Below, piece by piece: positions 49,432 through 61,775 of a DNA stretch of 64,000 nucleotides. This stretch comes from Rhynochetos jubatus (lineage: Eukaryota > Chordata > Aves > Eurypygiformes > Rhynochetidae), in contig CM050650.1 in the NCBI GenBank assembly GCA_027574665.1, positions 97,375,086 through 97,439,085 of the forward strand. The letters are read 5' to 3'. The position numbers were made by a program, and so were the translations under genes. The stretch's first letter is position 1; every line of letters begins with the position of its first letter. The notes beneath the pieces were generated by a model. That model was not told where the DNA came from. It saw nothing but the letters and a program-made list of their open reading frames with translations, and made no database searches.

Positions 49432-50720
49432 TTTCAGTCACTGATCACCTTGAAACATATCCCCAGTGCCCTGTCTGCACACGCAGTTCTTACCATCCTC
49501 CCACAGCTGCCTATTCATCTGTACCTCAGCTTTAACAGGCTCGTTTCAGCTGTAAGTAAAGATTTGATATTGTTGGCAAATTTACAACTATCTGGTGCCT
49601 GAATTACAATGATGCTTTCCATTAATGTAACTAAAGCAAACTGGCAGAAAGCATGGAGTCATGTCTCAGACCATCTAGAGTTTTGCAGCTATCAAGAGAC
49701 TGTCTACTCCCAATAGGTTTAGCAAGTAAAATGTGTTAAACTATTAGAAAACAGGCTTGTTCGTTCTGTTCTTATTAAACCACATGGTTGTGGATTTGTC
49801 AGTGTTGAAACCATTTGGACTTGATATACGTCTTTCTTTGGCAGGGATCTGAAATCTGTTGCTTGTCTATATCTGGTTTATCGTCTGTGCTATCTGAACC
49901 ACTAGTGATTGTTTCTACAGAGCATGGTGTGCCTCAGAGTCCACGTCTGGTAATCTGCCTGACTTCCAAACAACATTATTTAATAGCACTGATGAAAAAA
50001 AGGGATATTCCACAAAATAATGACTACAGTGTTTAAATTCCTCATAGTAGTCAAGGAGGAAGTACACTCATACACAAAACATGCAGAGAAATTACAAAGA
50101 ACTACGCAGCTTTAAAACTAAAAAGGAAATGGTTCATTGTCAGCATGAAACCTCAGTAGTGTTGTCTTTTCTGAACTAATTATTATTTTTCAGTGGTTTC
50201 TAAACCCTGCACTACATTCTGAGGACGTCACATAAACTACACATTAGTAATAAGGATGTTAAAGGATCTCTGCTTCTGTTTTTTCCTTTTCCTGCCTACC
50301 CCATCACCTTCTCTTGACTATTTAACAATACAGCACCTCCCTATCCATTAGGAAAACACAGATTGATAGGCAAAACTCCAGTTCAGTCTCATCTCTGAAA
50401 GAAACAGTCCACTAACATGGACTCCATTGATAGTGCCTACTCTAGTATGTCACGTCACTTGCTATTGTCTAGACTGAAGCTCTCCCATGAATGCTGAAAG
50501 GAGAAATGGTCTCTGAAATTTTCATTCCCTATTTAAAATTAGACAAAAGACCCAGTCCTGAAAACTGGTGCAGGGAATAAGCATGTCTAGTATCAATAAT
50601 TTCCAGAAAAGCGCTCTCCAATTACATACCTGAGAGTTTACAGAAGCACATGCTAAGACCTTGCACACAATGAATGATCGGTGCAAGCATTGTGATGTAC
50701 CACAGTCAGTGTGCCTTGCT

Positions 50721-50931
50721 AATCATAGAATCACAGAATCATTTAGGTGGAAAAGACCTTTAGGATCATCAAGTCCAACCGTTAACGTAACACTGCCAAG
50801 TCCGTCACTAAACCATGTCCCTAAGCACTTCATCCATGTGTCTCTTAAATACCTCCAGGGATGGTGACTCAACCACCTCCCTGGGCAGCCCATTCCAACG
50901 CCTGAGAACCCTTTCAGTGAAGAAGAGGGCT
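50721..50931 (-). mobile_element. CR1 LINE 3' fragment, older subfamily
   Basis: In reverse orientation it starts AATCATAGAATCACAGAATC, followed by GATCATCAAGTCCAACCGTT and a GGCAGCCCATTCCAACGCC block. The ACACTGCCAAGTCCGTCACT sequence marks a subfamily related to the plus-strand copy at 21743, not to those at 10851 or 28766. Confidence 0.92.
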
Positions 50932-51239
50932 CCAGTATATTGAACCAAGATCCTTTTCATTTGGAGTTTTTATTGTGAATATAGCTCTAGGATGCAATCT
51001 CATCTCTGGGAATCAGACTGACCCCATCAATTCTATCATATAAGAGTAAACCAGCCATCCAATGACAAGTGCTTCTACACATTGCCAGAGTTGGGACAGC
51101 ATCAAACCACTAGCTTGTGAATGCTATCCAAGCACTGATAAAACATCCTGCCATAAATTTTGCTTTAAAATATGCTCACTTCAGGATAGGAGTGAAGTTC
51201 ATACTTCCAACAAAAAAACAGTTGAATTCTTGTGTTAAA
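50932..51239. other. short unique spacer
   Basis: Nothing recognisable between two CR1-type elements. Confidence 0.5.
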
Positions 51240-52425
51240 GTATAAGAACAACTTTGTTAGGTCAGGTCAAACATCTGCCTAGCTCACTGATTTGTTGTTT
51301 CTGACAATGGATTCTAGCAGATATGTTGGGAAAGATAATAAAACAGGGCAAGAACAGAATGATTTTTCCTGAACTTATACCCTTATAACTTTCAGCAATC
51401 TGAGACTCAGGGACTTTCCAAACAGAGGTCTTCCATGTATTCTTCTGTTAATTTTGTCTGATTGCTTTTTGAGCCCATTTATACTTTTGGCATCCACAAC
51501 ATCCTACGGCAATAAATGCTACAATTTAATTATGTGTCACATGAAAAATATTTCCTTATATTTTTTTCTAAATCAGCTGCCTGGTAATTTCATTTTGTTC
51601 CACCTTGTCTTGGTGTTATGGGAAACAGTGAATAGTTATTCCCTATTCACCCTCTCTAAGCCTTTCACAGTTTCTACATACTTCTCTTCAATTTCCCCTT
51701 ATTTATCTTGCTTTTCATACTTAAGAATCTTAGTTTATATGATCTGTCCCCATGTGGAAATATTCCAAATCCCCAATTATCTTTATTTTCCCATTTTACT
51801 GTATTCCTTCGGGGTAGAACCAAAGTGCCTCATTTCCATTTGATTCTTTACTGTTTTCATAATAGTTCTTGCTATTTTCTGTTTTGATCACTTCTGAATG
51901 TTGAAAAGATGTTTTCAGAGAACTTTCCATAAGTTCTACTTCCAGGATCATCTTCCTCATGATCGCTTGAAATCTAATACTACGTTTGTCAACTTATGGT
52001 TTGTTTCCCTTTACGATGGTAGGTATGAATTTGCATTCAAGAAGGATAAATTGTATTTGCCACTTTGTCATGCAGATATTCTATATCATAAGATCTTTCT
52101 GCAACTTTTCCTTGTTAGTTCCAATGCTGACTCTTGTAATTAATTTTGTACCATTTGGAGATATTTTTTTGTCTCACTATTTACCTGTTAACCAAATAAT
52201 TTAAGAATAAGTTTAATATCATATGTCTAAACACAGATACCTGAGGGACTCTGCTGATACCTTGTGAAAAATACACTGTTTATTCCTAATCTTTATTGAC
52301 TCTTCTTTGACTAGTTACTAAGCCATGAGAGGACTTTCCTTCTTCCTTCCTTGACATCAAACTCTTAATATGTCAAAAAATCTTTTCAAAAACTTGAAAA
52401 TCTAAATTCATTGAGGAGTTTCAAT
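51240..52425 (-). mobile_element. ancient amniote-type CR1 relic, ~1.2 kb
   Basis: In reverse orientation, an ordered chain matches the CR1/L3 type well known from turtles and crocodilians. It has a 3' end with TAAGAACAAC and TCAGGTCAAACATCTGCCTA, then GCATCCACAACATCCTACGG, GGTAATTTCATTTTGTTCCA, AGATGTTTTCAGAGAACTTT, TTGTACCATTTGGAGATATT, and CCATGAGAGGACTTTCC. These cover the 3' region and a large part of ORF2 with few interruptions. Coding frames are destroyed. The family predates birds, so survival of so much contiguous sequence is noteworthy. Confidence 0.78.
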
Positions 52426-52851
52426 ACTAATTCCTTAAGGTAGTTATTGCTCATGATAATAGGATAGAAATAATTTATAGTTCTTGATCAAAGGTTAGGA
52501 TTTAGTCATACTTATGCTGCCAAAAAGTCCAGACCTGACACCTGGCAGTGTCTAATCTGTCATGAAGAAAAGCTCAGGGAAGTATCAGAAAGCTGGTTCT
52601 TGAGTCTCTCCAGGCTATGTTTTCAGTTGAACACCTTTCTGTGGTTCCAGTGGAGGACAGTGGGCTAAGGAATACTTCATGTTGGTAATTGACAAGGGAG
52701 GACGAAAGCTGGAAAATACATTTTTAAAAATAGAGATTGAGTGTAACTACCAATTTAGAGGACTTGGAGGACGCTGTAATTAGAGATAAAAGTCAGTATG
52801 CTTTTCACTTAAAATCTTTACTAATATTGAACTTATAACTTATGTTGAGCC
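52426..52851. other. unique DNA
   Basis: Nothing recognisable; separates an ancient CR1 from a young one. Confidence 0.5.
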
Positions 52852-53348
52852 CTCAACCTAAGAAGGATATAGACGGGTTGGAACAAGTCCAGAGGAGGCC
52901 ACCAAGATGCTCAGAGGGCTGGAGCACCTCTGCTATGGGGACAGGCTGAGAGAGTTGGGCTTGTTCAGCCTGGAGAAGAGAAGGCTCCAGGGAAACCTTA
53001 TTGCAGCCTTCCAGTACCTGAAGGGGCCTACAAGGAAGCTGGGGGGGGGGACTTTTTACAAGGGCCTGTAGCGACAGGAAAAGGCGTAATGGGTTTAAAT
53101 TGAAGGCAGGGAGATTCAGATTAGATATCAGGAAGAAGTTCTTAATGGAGAGGGTGGTGAGGCACCGGGACAGGTTGCCCAGATAAGCTGTGGATACCCC
53201 ATCCCTGGAAGTGTTCAAGGCCAGGCTGGATGAGGCTTTGAGCAACCTGGTCTGGTGGAGGGTGTCCCTGCCCATGGCAGGGGGCTTGGAACTAGATGAT
53301 CTTTAAGGTCCCTTCTGACCCAAACCATTCTGTGATTCTATGATTCTA
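52852..53348 (+). mobile_element. CR1 LINE 3' end
   Basis: The second plus-strand CR1. It contains GGCTTGTTCAGCCTGGAGAA, TTTAGATATCAGGAAG-like and GGTGTCCCTGCCCATGGCAG blocks, and ends with tandem octamers (ATTCTGTG, ATTCTATG, ATTCT). It matches the subfamily at 5803, 10851 and 28766. A run of ten G at 53041-53050 is at the same element position as the 16-C run at 6095. Confidence 0.95.
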
Positions 53349-56300
53349 ATATGTTCTCATTGTGAAGATGGAAATAGTTTCCTAGGACTGAATATCTTCA
53401 TGGAAAGGTACCCCATAAAAAGGCTCAGCAAACTGCTGGGAAGCTGGGCTGGAATGAGATTTTGTTGAGTTTCTTCCCATTTTCTTGGATGCCAAGACCA
53501 CGGTTCCTATATTTTATCTTGGCTCCACAAGGTATTGTGTTTCCCTAACAGAGACATTTTTTCTCCTGTAACCCTCCTTTGGCCTCTTTTGCTCCTTAAC
53601 CTTATAGGCTAGACATACTAGTGTGCATTGATAACAGTGATCCGTTTGGGATTGTGGGATAACAGAGAAGCAGAGATCGCACAAAATGTAAATATATATA
53701 GTCTTAACTGCAGGAAACAGGAACCAAGTGTATCTCAGCTTCACTGTGTGAAATTTGACAAGTTAAGAGGAAACTAGTAATCAAAGAGGTAGATGCAATC
53801 TTGTCAAACCTTCTAGTATTTTTCTGTGCAATTTTGCTGGCTGATAGCCATTCTTACTTGGAGATAAGATGGAATTTAATCTCTGAGCAATAGACAAAAT
53901 TTACTATGACTCATTTTTAGAGTTATTGTGAAGACTGAATTTTCTTTGTCTGGGAAAGATGTCAGAATATTGCGTGTGGTGTCTGTCAAGTATCAGCTGG
54001 TTATGAGTAGAAATTTTTATGCTTGGGTAAAGAATACACACTCAGGGAAGGTTTAGATGGGGAATGGGAATTGGAGATTGCTTCACGAGAGACAACATTT
54101 AGAAGAACAAAGCAGTTTTAAATACCTGTAACTGGCATGTTCTTAGTGGTGTAGTCTGCTAAAATATACATAAATAAAAAATTAGGATTTCAAGGGGCTG
54201 AAATTTGACATGATTTATAGAAGATTATACATCTGAATAGAAAAGTGTAATAAACCTGCACTGCTTCTTAATCTACCATCCAATGTAAAAGAAACAAAAC
54301 AAACCTAGGTACTTATTCTTCATGAACCCTACTGAATCTCTGGAGTCTCATTATGGTTGTTTTTTCTCTTGGACTTCAGTTATGCATCAGAACTTGGACA
54401 TACTTGTTATAGACAGGATTTAAAGTCTTGATATTCAAGATTGAAATTCATTACAGGAGTAGAGCAGAATTGTTGAATTCAAGTGACCACTGAATTATGA
54501 GATTAGAATAATAAAATAAAAATTCATGAGGCACATTCATTAGCATTTTCCACAGATAAGGACTTGCTGACAGAATAGCATCTTTGTTAAATAAGCTCTC
54601 TGACAAATGCAGTCTGTTTCTGTTGCCAGTGTAATTCTGATTTATCCAAACATATTTAATGTTCAGATATTTCATAAATAATGGCAATAAATTATTTTTA
54701 AGCTAGAGTACTTTTTTTTTTTTTTTTTTTTTTTTTTTGATGCTGCATCCAGTATTTTTGTAGTCACTGTCTTTTGCAACCTGAAAATTACCGTTTGGAT
54801 TTCCTACCAGTTTGCTTTCAACCACTATTAGGTGCAATTCCTGATACTGCCCATTCCTTATTTCCTAAACAGTCCTGGCCAAAATGCACAGAATCTTTTT
54901 CGTATCAGTATAGATGAGAATGTGTAGAGGTTACAGTCATGAGGTATTTTTTCAGCTGCCTGAGTGGAAGGCAGACTTACTTATGAAGAGTATAGTGAAA
55001 GGGGAAGAAGAAAATCTGTCCTTTCAGTAAAACTTTAATTGAATCAGTATTCACACTAAAATTTATTAAACTTTCAGAATTCACAGTCTTTTGATTTATC
55101 AATCTGTAGTCCTTTACATATATGTGAAAAGCAATACAGACTCATGAAAACTGAAGAAACCATGTTATTAAACACTGCATGTACATACGGTTCTTCCTGG
55201 AATTAGAATAAAGAAGAGGAAAAAAAGAACGTAAGAGGATAAAGAAACATTAGGAAACAACGTAATTTGCTGGTACCTCAGACACAGATTCCTGAGACTG
55301 CATGTAAAATCCCACATTTAGAAAACCAGCTGAGTCTCCTATTAGAAGCAATTATTGTATCTTGCAGCTACACCTTGTATTATTATTTGCACAAGGTTGA
55401 TAAATAAGGATTACTTCTTTGTGAAAATCTAGACTAAGGTATAATAACTGTTTCATTTCTTGACTTTCAGCCCAGTTTCTGAAAGGGTTGGATGATATAA
55501 AAGAACTTAGCCACGATATGTTCTTCCCTTGACACAACCCATGTTCATTTAAGAAAGGCTTTAGTCTCTAGCTATGCACCATGGAGTCTTGTTTGTCTCT
55601 TGTTTAGCACAGGCTGCCTTGCACAGCCTTTGGAGAGGAAGAAAATAGGTATGCATACTGCATTCAGAAGCAAAACAGGAAAAAAATGTGCTTGATTCAT
55701 ACCAAGGAACAATTTGGGATACCTCTAAGTTTTCACGTATATTTTTCCCTCAGAAAAGTATACAGAATCCCTGAAGTTTCTACAGAGGAATGTTTTCTAA
55801 CCCAATTAAATGCCCAAACAGCTCAGCAGTTCACTGTCTGAAGTAATTTAAACCTAAAACTGAGTAACTTTTGCCCTTGTTCTGGTTACTGGTATTTTTG
55901 GAGGACACAAGCTGACTTTAGGGATTTCAAGTTTCCTTAATGTTATCTGGCATCCATGATCATGCTGGCCTGGACTCTAGAGCAACTCTTTTGACCTGCT
56001 TATATTTATTTGTGAGACCGATGTCCAGTCCTGAGATTTAAACTGTACTTTATCCTCCTCCTGCCAAAAGTAGCTACAGTAGAGCTGAAGGTATTAAGGG
56101 TCCAAAAGCCTTGCTTTTCCCTGGGATTTTCTTCCTGCTGTGAGGAACAGTGCACTAAGCTCCCTGACCTTCAGTCAGGTACAGCTGCTAGGGATAGATC
56201 AAACCAGTTAGCATGTGGATGATGTGTGGGAATAAGGCCAACAGATATAGGAACTTAAGACCATGCATAAATAGAAGTCCCAACAAAAATAATCAGAATT

Positions 56301-57796
56301 ACTTTATTTCAGATTTCAGGGCATTTATTATTATTAACATTATCTTACAAGTTGTTTTAGGGCTGACGCTGTTCAGACTATGTCTAAAAGATGTGCAAAT
56401 CCGAGAAAAGGGTAATACCTATCTATTCTGCTGCATCCTGCTTTTGGTCAAGTGGGGACAGTGATGTGAGGGACAAGCAGTTCTTCCCATGCCCTTTGTG
56501 GAAATAAAGTGTTTGGAAAGGAAGACAAACCTGGGCTGTGAAGACAGAGCACAAGAGAGATCTTGACCCCGTGGATTAATCAGGGCATGCACTGGGTGGA
56601 CAGTGACCTGCATTTTGAAATGTTTCTGCGATGAATGTTGATAATAGAGCATCCTAGGTAAAATACGTAGAACACCTCTGGATAAGGATCAGTGATTCCT
56701 TTTGAGTGATTTTAGAAAAGTACCTTTTAACACATTCATTGGGGGGGTTGTGGTGATGGTGATTTCATTATCTATGTTCCTACCTCTTTCTATAGGCTAT
56801 TTACAAAATCAGGGTGTCTAACAGAGGTTATGTGGTGATCAGATACTTAAGCTAGACATAGTAGTGTTTATTTTATCAAATAATTTCTATATGTGTTAAA
56901 GCTTTTTGACTAATACATGTTTCATCCCCAGAATTCACAGATCTGTTGAATTTAAAAGAGAATATCTCAGAGATATCTGTGTTCCCTCAGTCTCAAAAGA
57001 GCCGAATATCGGCTGTACATCTCATATTCCTTGGCTGCCTCTCTTCCGAAATAACAGATCTGTATACCTTTCCCATTATTACAAGACACTGCCTTAGCCA
57101 GTAAGCAGAGGGGATGTTGGGTAATGCTAGGTCAGATCCTAAGGCAATTAAGAAAAACGTTTTTGTTTTAAATTCTTATTACTAGAAAATGCTTGATGGC
57201 AAAGAAATAAAACAATAATTATGTGGGTTGAATTTTACATTGAGCTGAAACGGTATTCCAGAAATATTCCTGGAGATAAACAGCCAAAGGGGATTTCTGA
57301 TAATTAGGTGTGATTTCCAACTGGAGAATTAAACCAAAATGATGCAGATGCATTTTGCTGCCTTTCGTTAACACAGTTTAACTTCCTATGTCTTTCCTTT
57401 TCCAATTTTTGCTACGACTGATATTTAATGAAGTGCCTTGAGCTAAGCTTACTGTGGGCAGAAACTAACCTGCTGGTGAAGAAACTCATTCTATTTTATA
57501 CTTGTACATCACCCACAACATAGAACTTAACTGAAACACCTGTAAGGGATAAATAATAATAGTTCAATACATGGCAAGATAAGAAATTGTGTATAGGGTT
57601 GGAATATATCTAGTACTAAGACATATAATAGTTTTTTAGAAGGTTTCCAAGATAGATAAAAGAAATGTAACATCAAGTAACACCTTCTACTGTCAGACTT
57701 GTACAAAATGGTTTTGATACCACTGATACTGGAATAACCCTTGGACTGTTGTTTTTGGTTTCGTTTGTTTTTTTGTTGTTGTTGTTGTTTGGTTGG
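53349..57796. other. unique AT-rich DNA
   Basis: No gene or interspersed repeat is recognised. It contains a 27-T run at 54712-54738. Confidence 0.5.
54712..54738. repeat. poly-T run, 27 bp
   Basis: Uninterrupted homopolymer with no recognisable retroposed sequence attached. Confidence 0.85.
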
Positions 57797-57819
57797 TTTT
57801 TTTTTTTTTTTTTTTTTTT
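57735..57819. repeat. G/T-rich low-complexity tract ending in 23 T
   Basis: The tract is nearly all T and G, with TTG trinucleotide repeats, then an uninterrupted T run at 57797-57819. It borders the unclassified GC-richer block to the right. Confidence 0.75.
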
Positions 57820-58325
57820 AGGAAAGCTGCAATAAACAAGGACTTGTAACATACATCACAGCTGCTTCATGGTGAGATGTGTCAGTGCCCTGAGAGCACC
57901 AAAGGGCCTTGACCAGCTTCACCTGTGACCACCACCCTGTGCCGTGGGGTTCCCTGTCCCTCATTTCTGTCCCAAAGCCTGAGCTGTGGTATAAGTGTGC
58001 CTGTCTCCTAGATGGACCTCAGACCTGTGCTGTGGATGACTGGTCTCCTAGATGCACTCCTCTGATGTGTGTCCAAGCCTGTTTCCAGTCCTGTCTCCTT
58101 TGCTCTTGACTGGGCTTCTTGGATTGACCTTGGATCCAGTTAATATCTCTTGTATCTGTGACTGTTGAGGGACCCTGCTACCAGCCCCCATGGTACTGTG
58201 TCCTGCTGCTGAAGTGCTGGCTATGCTGGGGTCACCCCTGGCTCCTGTTCGCCTTCCTATGGTGGTTGCCTCTCACTGTGCCCAAGCATGGGTTTTATCT
58301 CTGTTTGTAGCTAGAACTGTTAATA
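57820..58325 (+). mobile_element. unclassified GC-richer block, possibly a decayed LTR
   Basis: GC content jumps for about 500 bp and returns to AT-rich at about 58320. The block has an AATAAA signal at its left end (near 57831), abundant CCTGT/CTCCTAG-like motifs and short internal similarities (CTCCTAGATGGACCTC and CTCCTAGATGCACTCC). The sharp edges and composition resemble the LTRs elsewhere in the window, but it matches neither family and I cannot name it. It could also be an exon-bearing or regulatory island. Confidence 0.3.
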
Positions 58326-60178
58326 TTAAAGGGAAATTTTTGCCAGAATTGCAAAATTATAAAATCCAGCTTTGCAGAAAGATTATTATCTTCTGCTGGT
58401 TAAAAATAGAAAAAAAAAAAAAAAGGAGGGGGGGAGGGGCTAGGAAAAAAAGAACACAGCATTTTTTTTTACTCACTGATTGCTTAAGCACACCTTTTTA
58501 TTGACTAATTGTTTGCTTTGCACAACTTAATATTGTCATATTGAGAGATTAAAAAAACGTTTCCAGCTGACAGGAATAGTAATAGAAGAACAGACTAGTA
58601 ATAGTAACAAAATGAGATTAAAACACTGTTTGCTTTTTGCTAATCAGTTTCTGAATCAATAATACTGGCTGCTTTGTCCTACTACAAACCCTGGAGTTGT
58701 TGTCGTGCGCTGTGTCTTTGTGCCTGGATGTGGGCATATAGATGACTTAAAAAAAATATACCCCAGCTTTGCACCACCATTTAATTCCTTGAAGGGAAGC
58801 TCCTTGTACCACATCCTCTCACAAACCATGAATATGACCACATGTGCTCCTATTTGCCTTAATAAGACAAGAAAAAAATTCAGAAAGCTTACAGCAAAGA
58901 GAGATGATTGTTTAGAAAAAACTATTTCTTTACTGACCTCAGAAAGGTACTCAAAACACACTCAAATACAAATCTTCTGCCTGCAGAAAAATCGGACTCT
59001 TTGGATGAGGAATGTAAATTAAATAAAAGGCATCAATCAGGCTAAGGGCAAATGTCCCTTCTGGATTTACCTCTGCTGAAGCCATTCATGGCCTCAAATG
59101 TACTACCTAGTTGTTTATGACTTGGTTGCCAAAAGGCTTGTGCATTTATTTTCCAATCTACGTTCAGGCAAGGTTGAAGAGATAATCAGTGACAGTGGTG
59201 ATAAAAAACTGTGTACAAGCCCAGACACCTTTTCCTGAAGTAAATTTGGGATTGCTCACAGGATTGCTCCCACAGCAGGGTTTTGGGGTCAGCAACCTCC
59301 AACAGACAGATGGAAACAACCAACCAATATCTTCAACCATCTAAACAAAAGTTCACCTAATTTGTTAGCTTTGTATTTCTCCCTCTTCACTTCCGTGTAC
59401 TTTGTGACCTGAGCTACATTATGTTTGTTTCAGACATGGTGCAGTAGTGGAATACAAATCGATGTACTTTGTTGTGGACATTAGAAAATTAGGTGGTGGT
59501 GAGTAATCTCTGCTTTCAGATTCTCACAGAGAACAGTTCTGAAACACAGCTTAACAAATGTGTCAAGCAGAAAATAAGCTATAACAAAGTGGAATATTAA
59601 ACAATAATTATCTGGCAATTTGATTAAAATACATTTCAATTGCTATTTGTTCTTCCTCCAGATTTGTCAATATCATCTCTGAGGTGAAATCTGTGAGCCT
59701 GTCTTCTAACTTAAGATGGCAAGACTGGGAGACCTGACCTTTTTTTACTTCCTATTTTCCTTATGTGTATCTGAATATTCAATATCTATAAACACATATC
59801 AGATACACAATTTTATATGCAAAAGTGGACTATTTGCTTGTTTCTGTTATGTGCTACTCACGTTTATAAAGAATAAAATATCAGGACAGAGATAAAATAT
59901 TCCATACATTTCACAGAAATACCAATGAAAATTTTATCTGATTTGTCATCTCTTAAAAATTCTTCCTTCAGCTAATTTGCTTCAACACTTGTTGTTCACA
60001 AAGGGAGTCATACAATAATTTAGCATGCAATCTTACAGATGTCGAAGATAGTATGTGCTGTCATGGGTAGATAGTATTTGTGATGATGTAGTTGTACTGT
60101 TTTTGTGACTTTAGAAGCTCCAAGAGAATTACAAAGAGAAAAAGAATTTCAGAAATTTAGCTAAATACAGTGAATTGG

Positions 60179-60270
60179 AAAAAAACCCCAAACACAAAAC
60201 AAACAAACAAACAAAAAAACCCCAACCAACCAAACAAAAAAACCCAAACAACCACCCCAAAACCACCCAA
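60179..60270. repeat. 92-nt tract of only A and C
   Basis: It is built from irregular CAAA, CCAA and CCCA units with no G or T on the plus strand. The opposite strand is only T and G. It is strand-asymmetric low-complexity DNA. Confidence 0.9.
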
Positions 60271-60815
60271 GTGTAAAGGTCTATCTTTGACTCAGTTATT
60301 GGTTTTGTTTGGCATTTTGTATAGAAAGGAAAAATCACATCGGAGTTAAGTCAGATGGCACTCTTACAAGATGCCATACACTTTCCTGCCAAGGTCAGCA
60401 ACCTACACAAATTAAGCTTCAGAAAAACAAGCTACAAAACTCTAATTATCAAATGAGCCTAATAAAGCAGACAATTTTTGGTAAGGTTTTTTTTCTGTAG
60501 TTGAATTAAGGATTGATTTGTGTTACAGAATATTTTCCAAAGGACAGAAAAAACCACTCTATTGATTTGTTACCACATCTTACTGTTTCTAAATATCTTA
60601 GACGGGTGGTTATTACTTTGCCTCTCTAACAGGCCTGTCACGGAAGAGCCAATCTCTGGCAACTTTCCATTGTGTTATGTGATCCAGAGTTGCTTTTGAC
60701 CTCTGAAGGGAAGACAGAGATTTCCAAAGTTTTAAAAAAGTATTTTCGGCAAGATTGACACTGAGCACAGCCTGGTCACCAACTCTACGCTTTGTTCAAT
60801 AGCTGAAACTTTGAC

Positions 60816-61265
60816 ATGGAAGGACTCACAGCAGGCAAGTACCTCCCCTTTGGCTTTCCCAGTCATGAGTTCCCTTTGAAGGAATACCTACCTTTGCTCA
60901 GCAGTCTGCGATTTAGAACACTTGCCCAGGAAATGCAAGACCTTGACCATCAATCACCCTTGTTCTGGGAGATGCTGAAACCACACCTTCCTTGTCTCAG
61001 AGTCTGGAGAATACCTGGCTGGTGGATAATTTTCAGTGTGCATGAAGCTAGACCACCATGTAGAAAAAACTGCAAAAAATCATGGAGCCAGGAAGAGAAA
61101 AACAGATGGGGAATAGGGAAATGTGTGTTCCCAATACTGTTTGCGCTTTTTATTCCATTTGTCTTAAATGGGTTTTGCACAGGCAGAGCTCAGATCAGGA
61201 ACCAGAATGAGGAACACTGCCTCAAAAAGTCTATAAATATATGTGCCCTCTTGTTTTCCCTCTAA
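60816..61265 (+). CDS. orphan 149-codon open frame, doubtful
   Basis: It starts at ATG in a favourable context (G at -3, G at +4). It encodes a basic protein with a hydrophobic segment, VFPILFALFIPFVLNGF, at about residues 103-120, which could span a membrane. No domain is recognisable and there are no flanking promoter, splice or polyadenylation signals that would raise confidence. It is the longest ATG frame outside the CpG island and the repeats. In 64 kb of DNA a frame this long can occur by chance. Confidence 0.12.
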   Translation: MEGLTAGKYLPFGFPSHEFPLKEYLPLLSSLRFRTLAQEMQDLDHQSPLFWEMLKPHLPCLRVWRIPGWWIIFSVHEARPPCRKNCKKSWSQEEKNRWGIGKCVFPILFALFIPFVLNGFCTGRAQIRNQNEEHCLKKSINICALLFSL

Positions 61266-61775
61266 GGCTGGTGCATACTCTGAGTCATCGAATGTGGATG
61301 GACTAGGTATAGGCAAGGGCCTGAGGGTCCCATTCCGGTCCAGCATGTGTAACAGTGGTTGCAGGTGAGGGAATCTCAGTAGCGTGAGAGAAAACTCCTG
61401 GTTGAGGCATATTCAGCCCCAAAATCCAGATTGTAGGTAGATTGGATTGATTTTGGCCACTGTGACTATAGCCCGCTTGAATTTGTCCATGAACTGTCGT
61501 ATTTCACAAGCTGTGTGTAATACTGTTGAGCTTCACTGAAGTCCACAGGGAAGTTATTGTGAAAACAGATGTTAAAAATGCAGTTTATTACAGATACGAG
61601 CCTATTAAATTGAAGGACATTAAGTGGTGAAATCAATTATTTAAAAAAATCAAAACTAACAGACAATTGCAGGCATTCTCCTGGGTAGAAGTCTCTCTTC
61701 TGCTCAACCACAAGCTCAGTAATGGTGAGATACGATCCATTTAATGCAGTGTGAAATGAAAAAGCATTCAAAAAT

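Larger units (their letters stand above)
45629..50720. other. unique DNA with one exon candidate
   Basis: Average GC is slightly higher than in the 29-39 kb interval. It holds a TA microsatellite, a candidate exon (46472-46599) and a 20-bp tandem duplication (49392-49431). No gene or other repeat is recognised. Confidence 0.45.
58326..61770. other. unique AT-rich DNA
   Basis: It contains an A/G-rich stretch near 58409-58439, an A/C-only tract at 60179-60270 and an orphan open frame at 60816-61265. No known gene is recognised. Confidence 0.45.
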
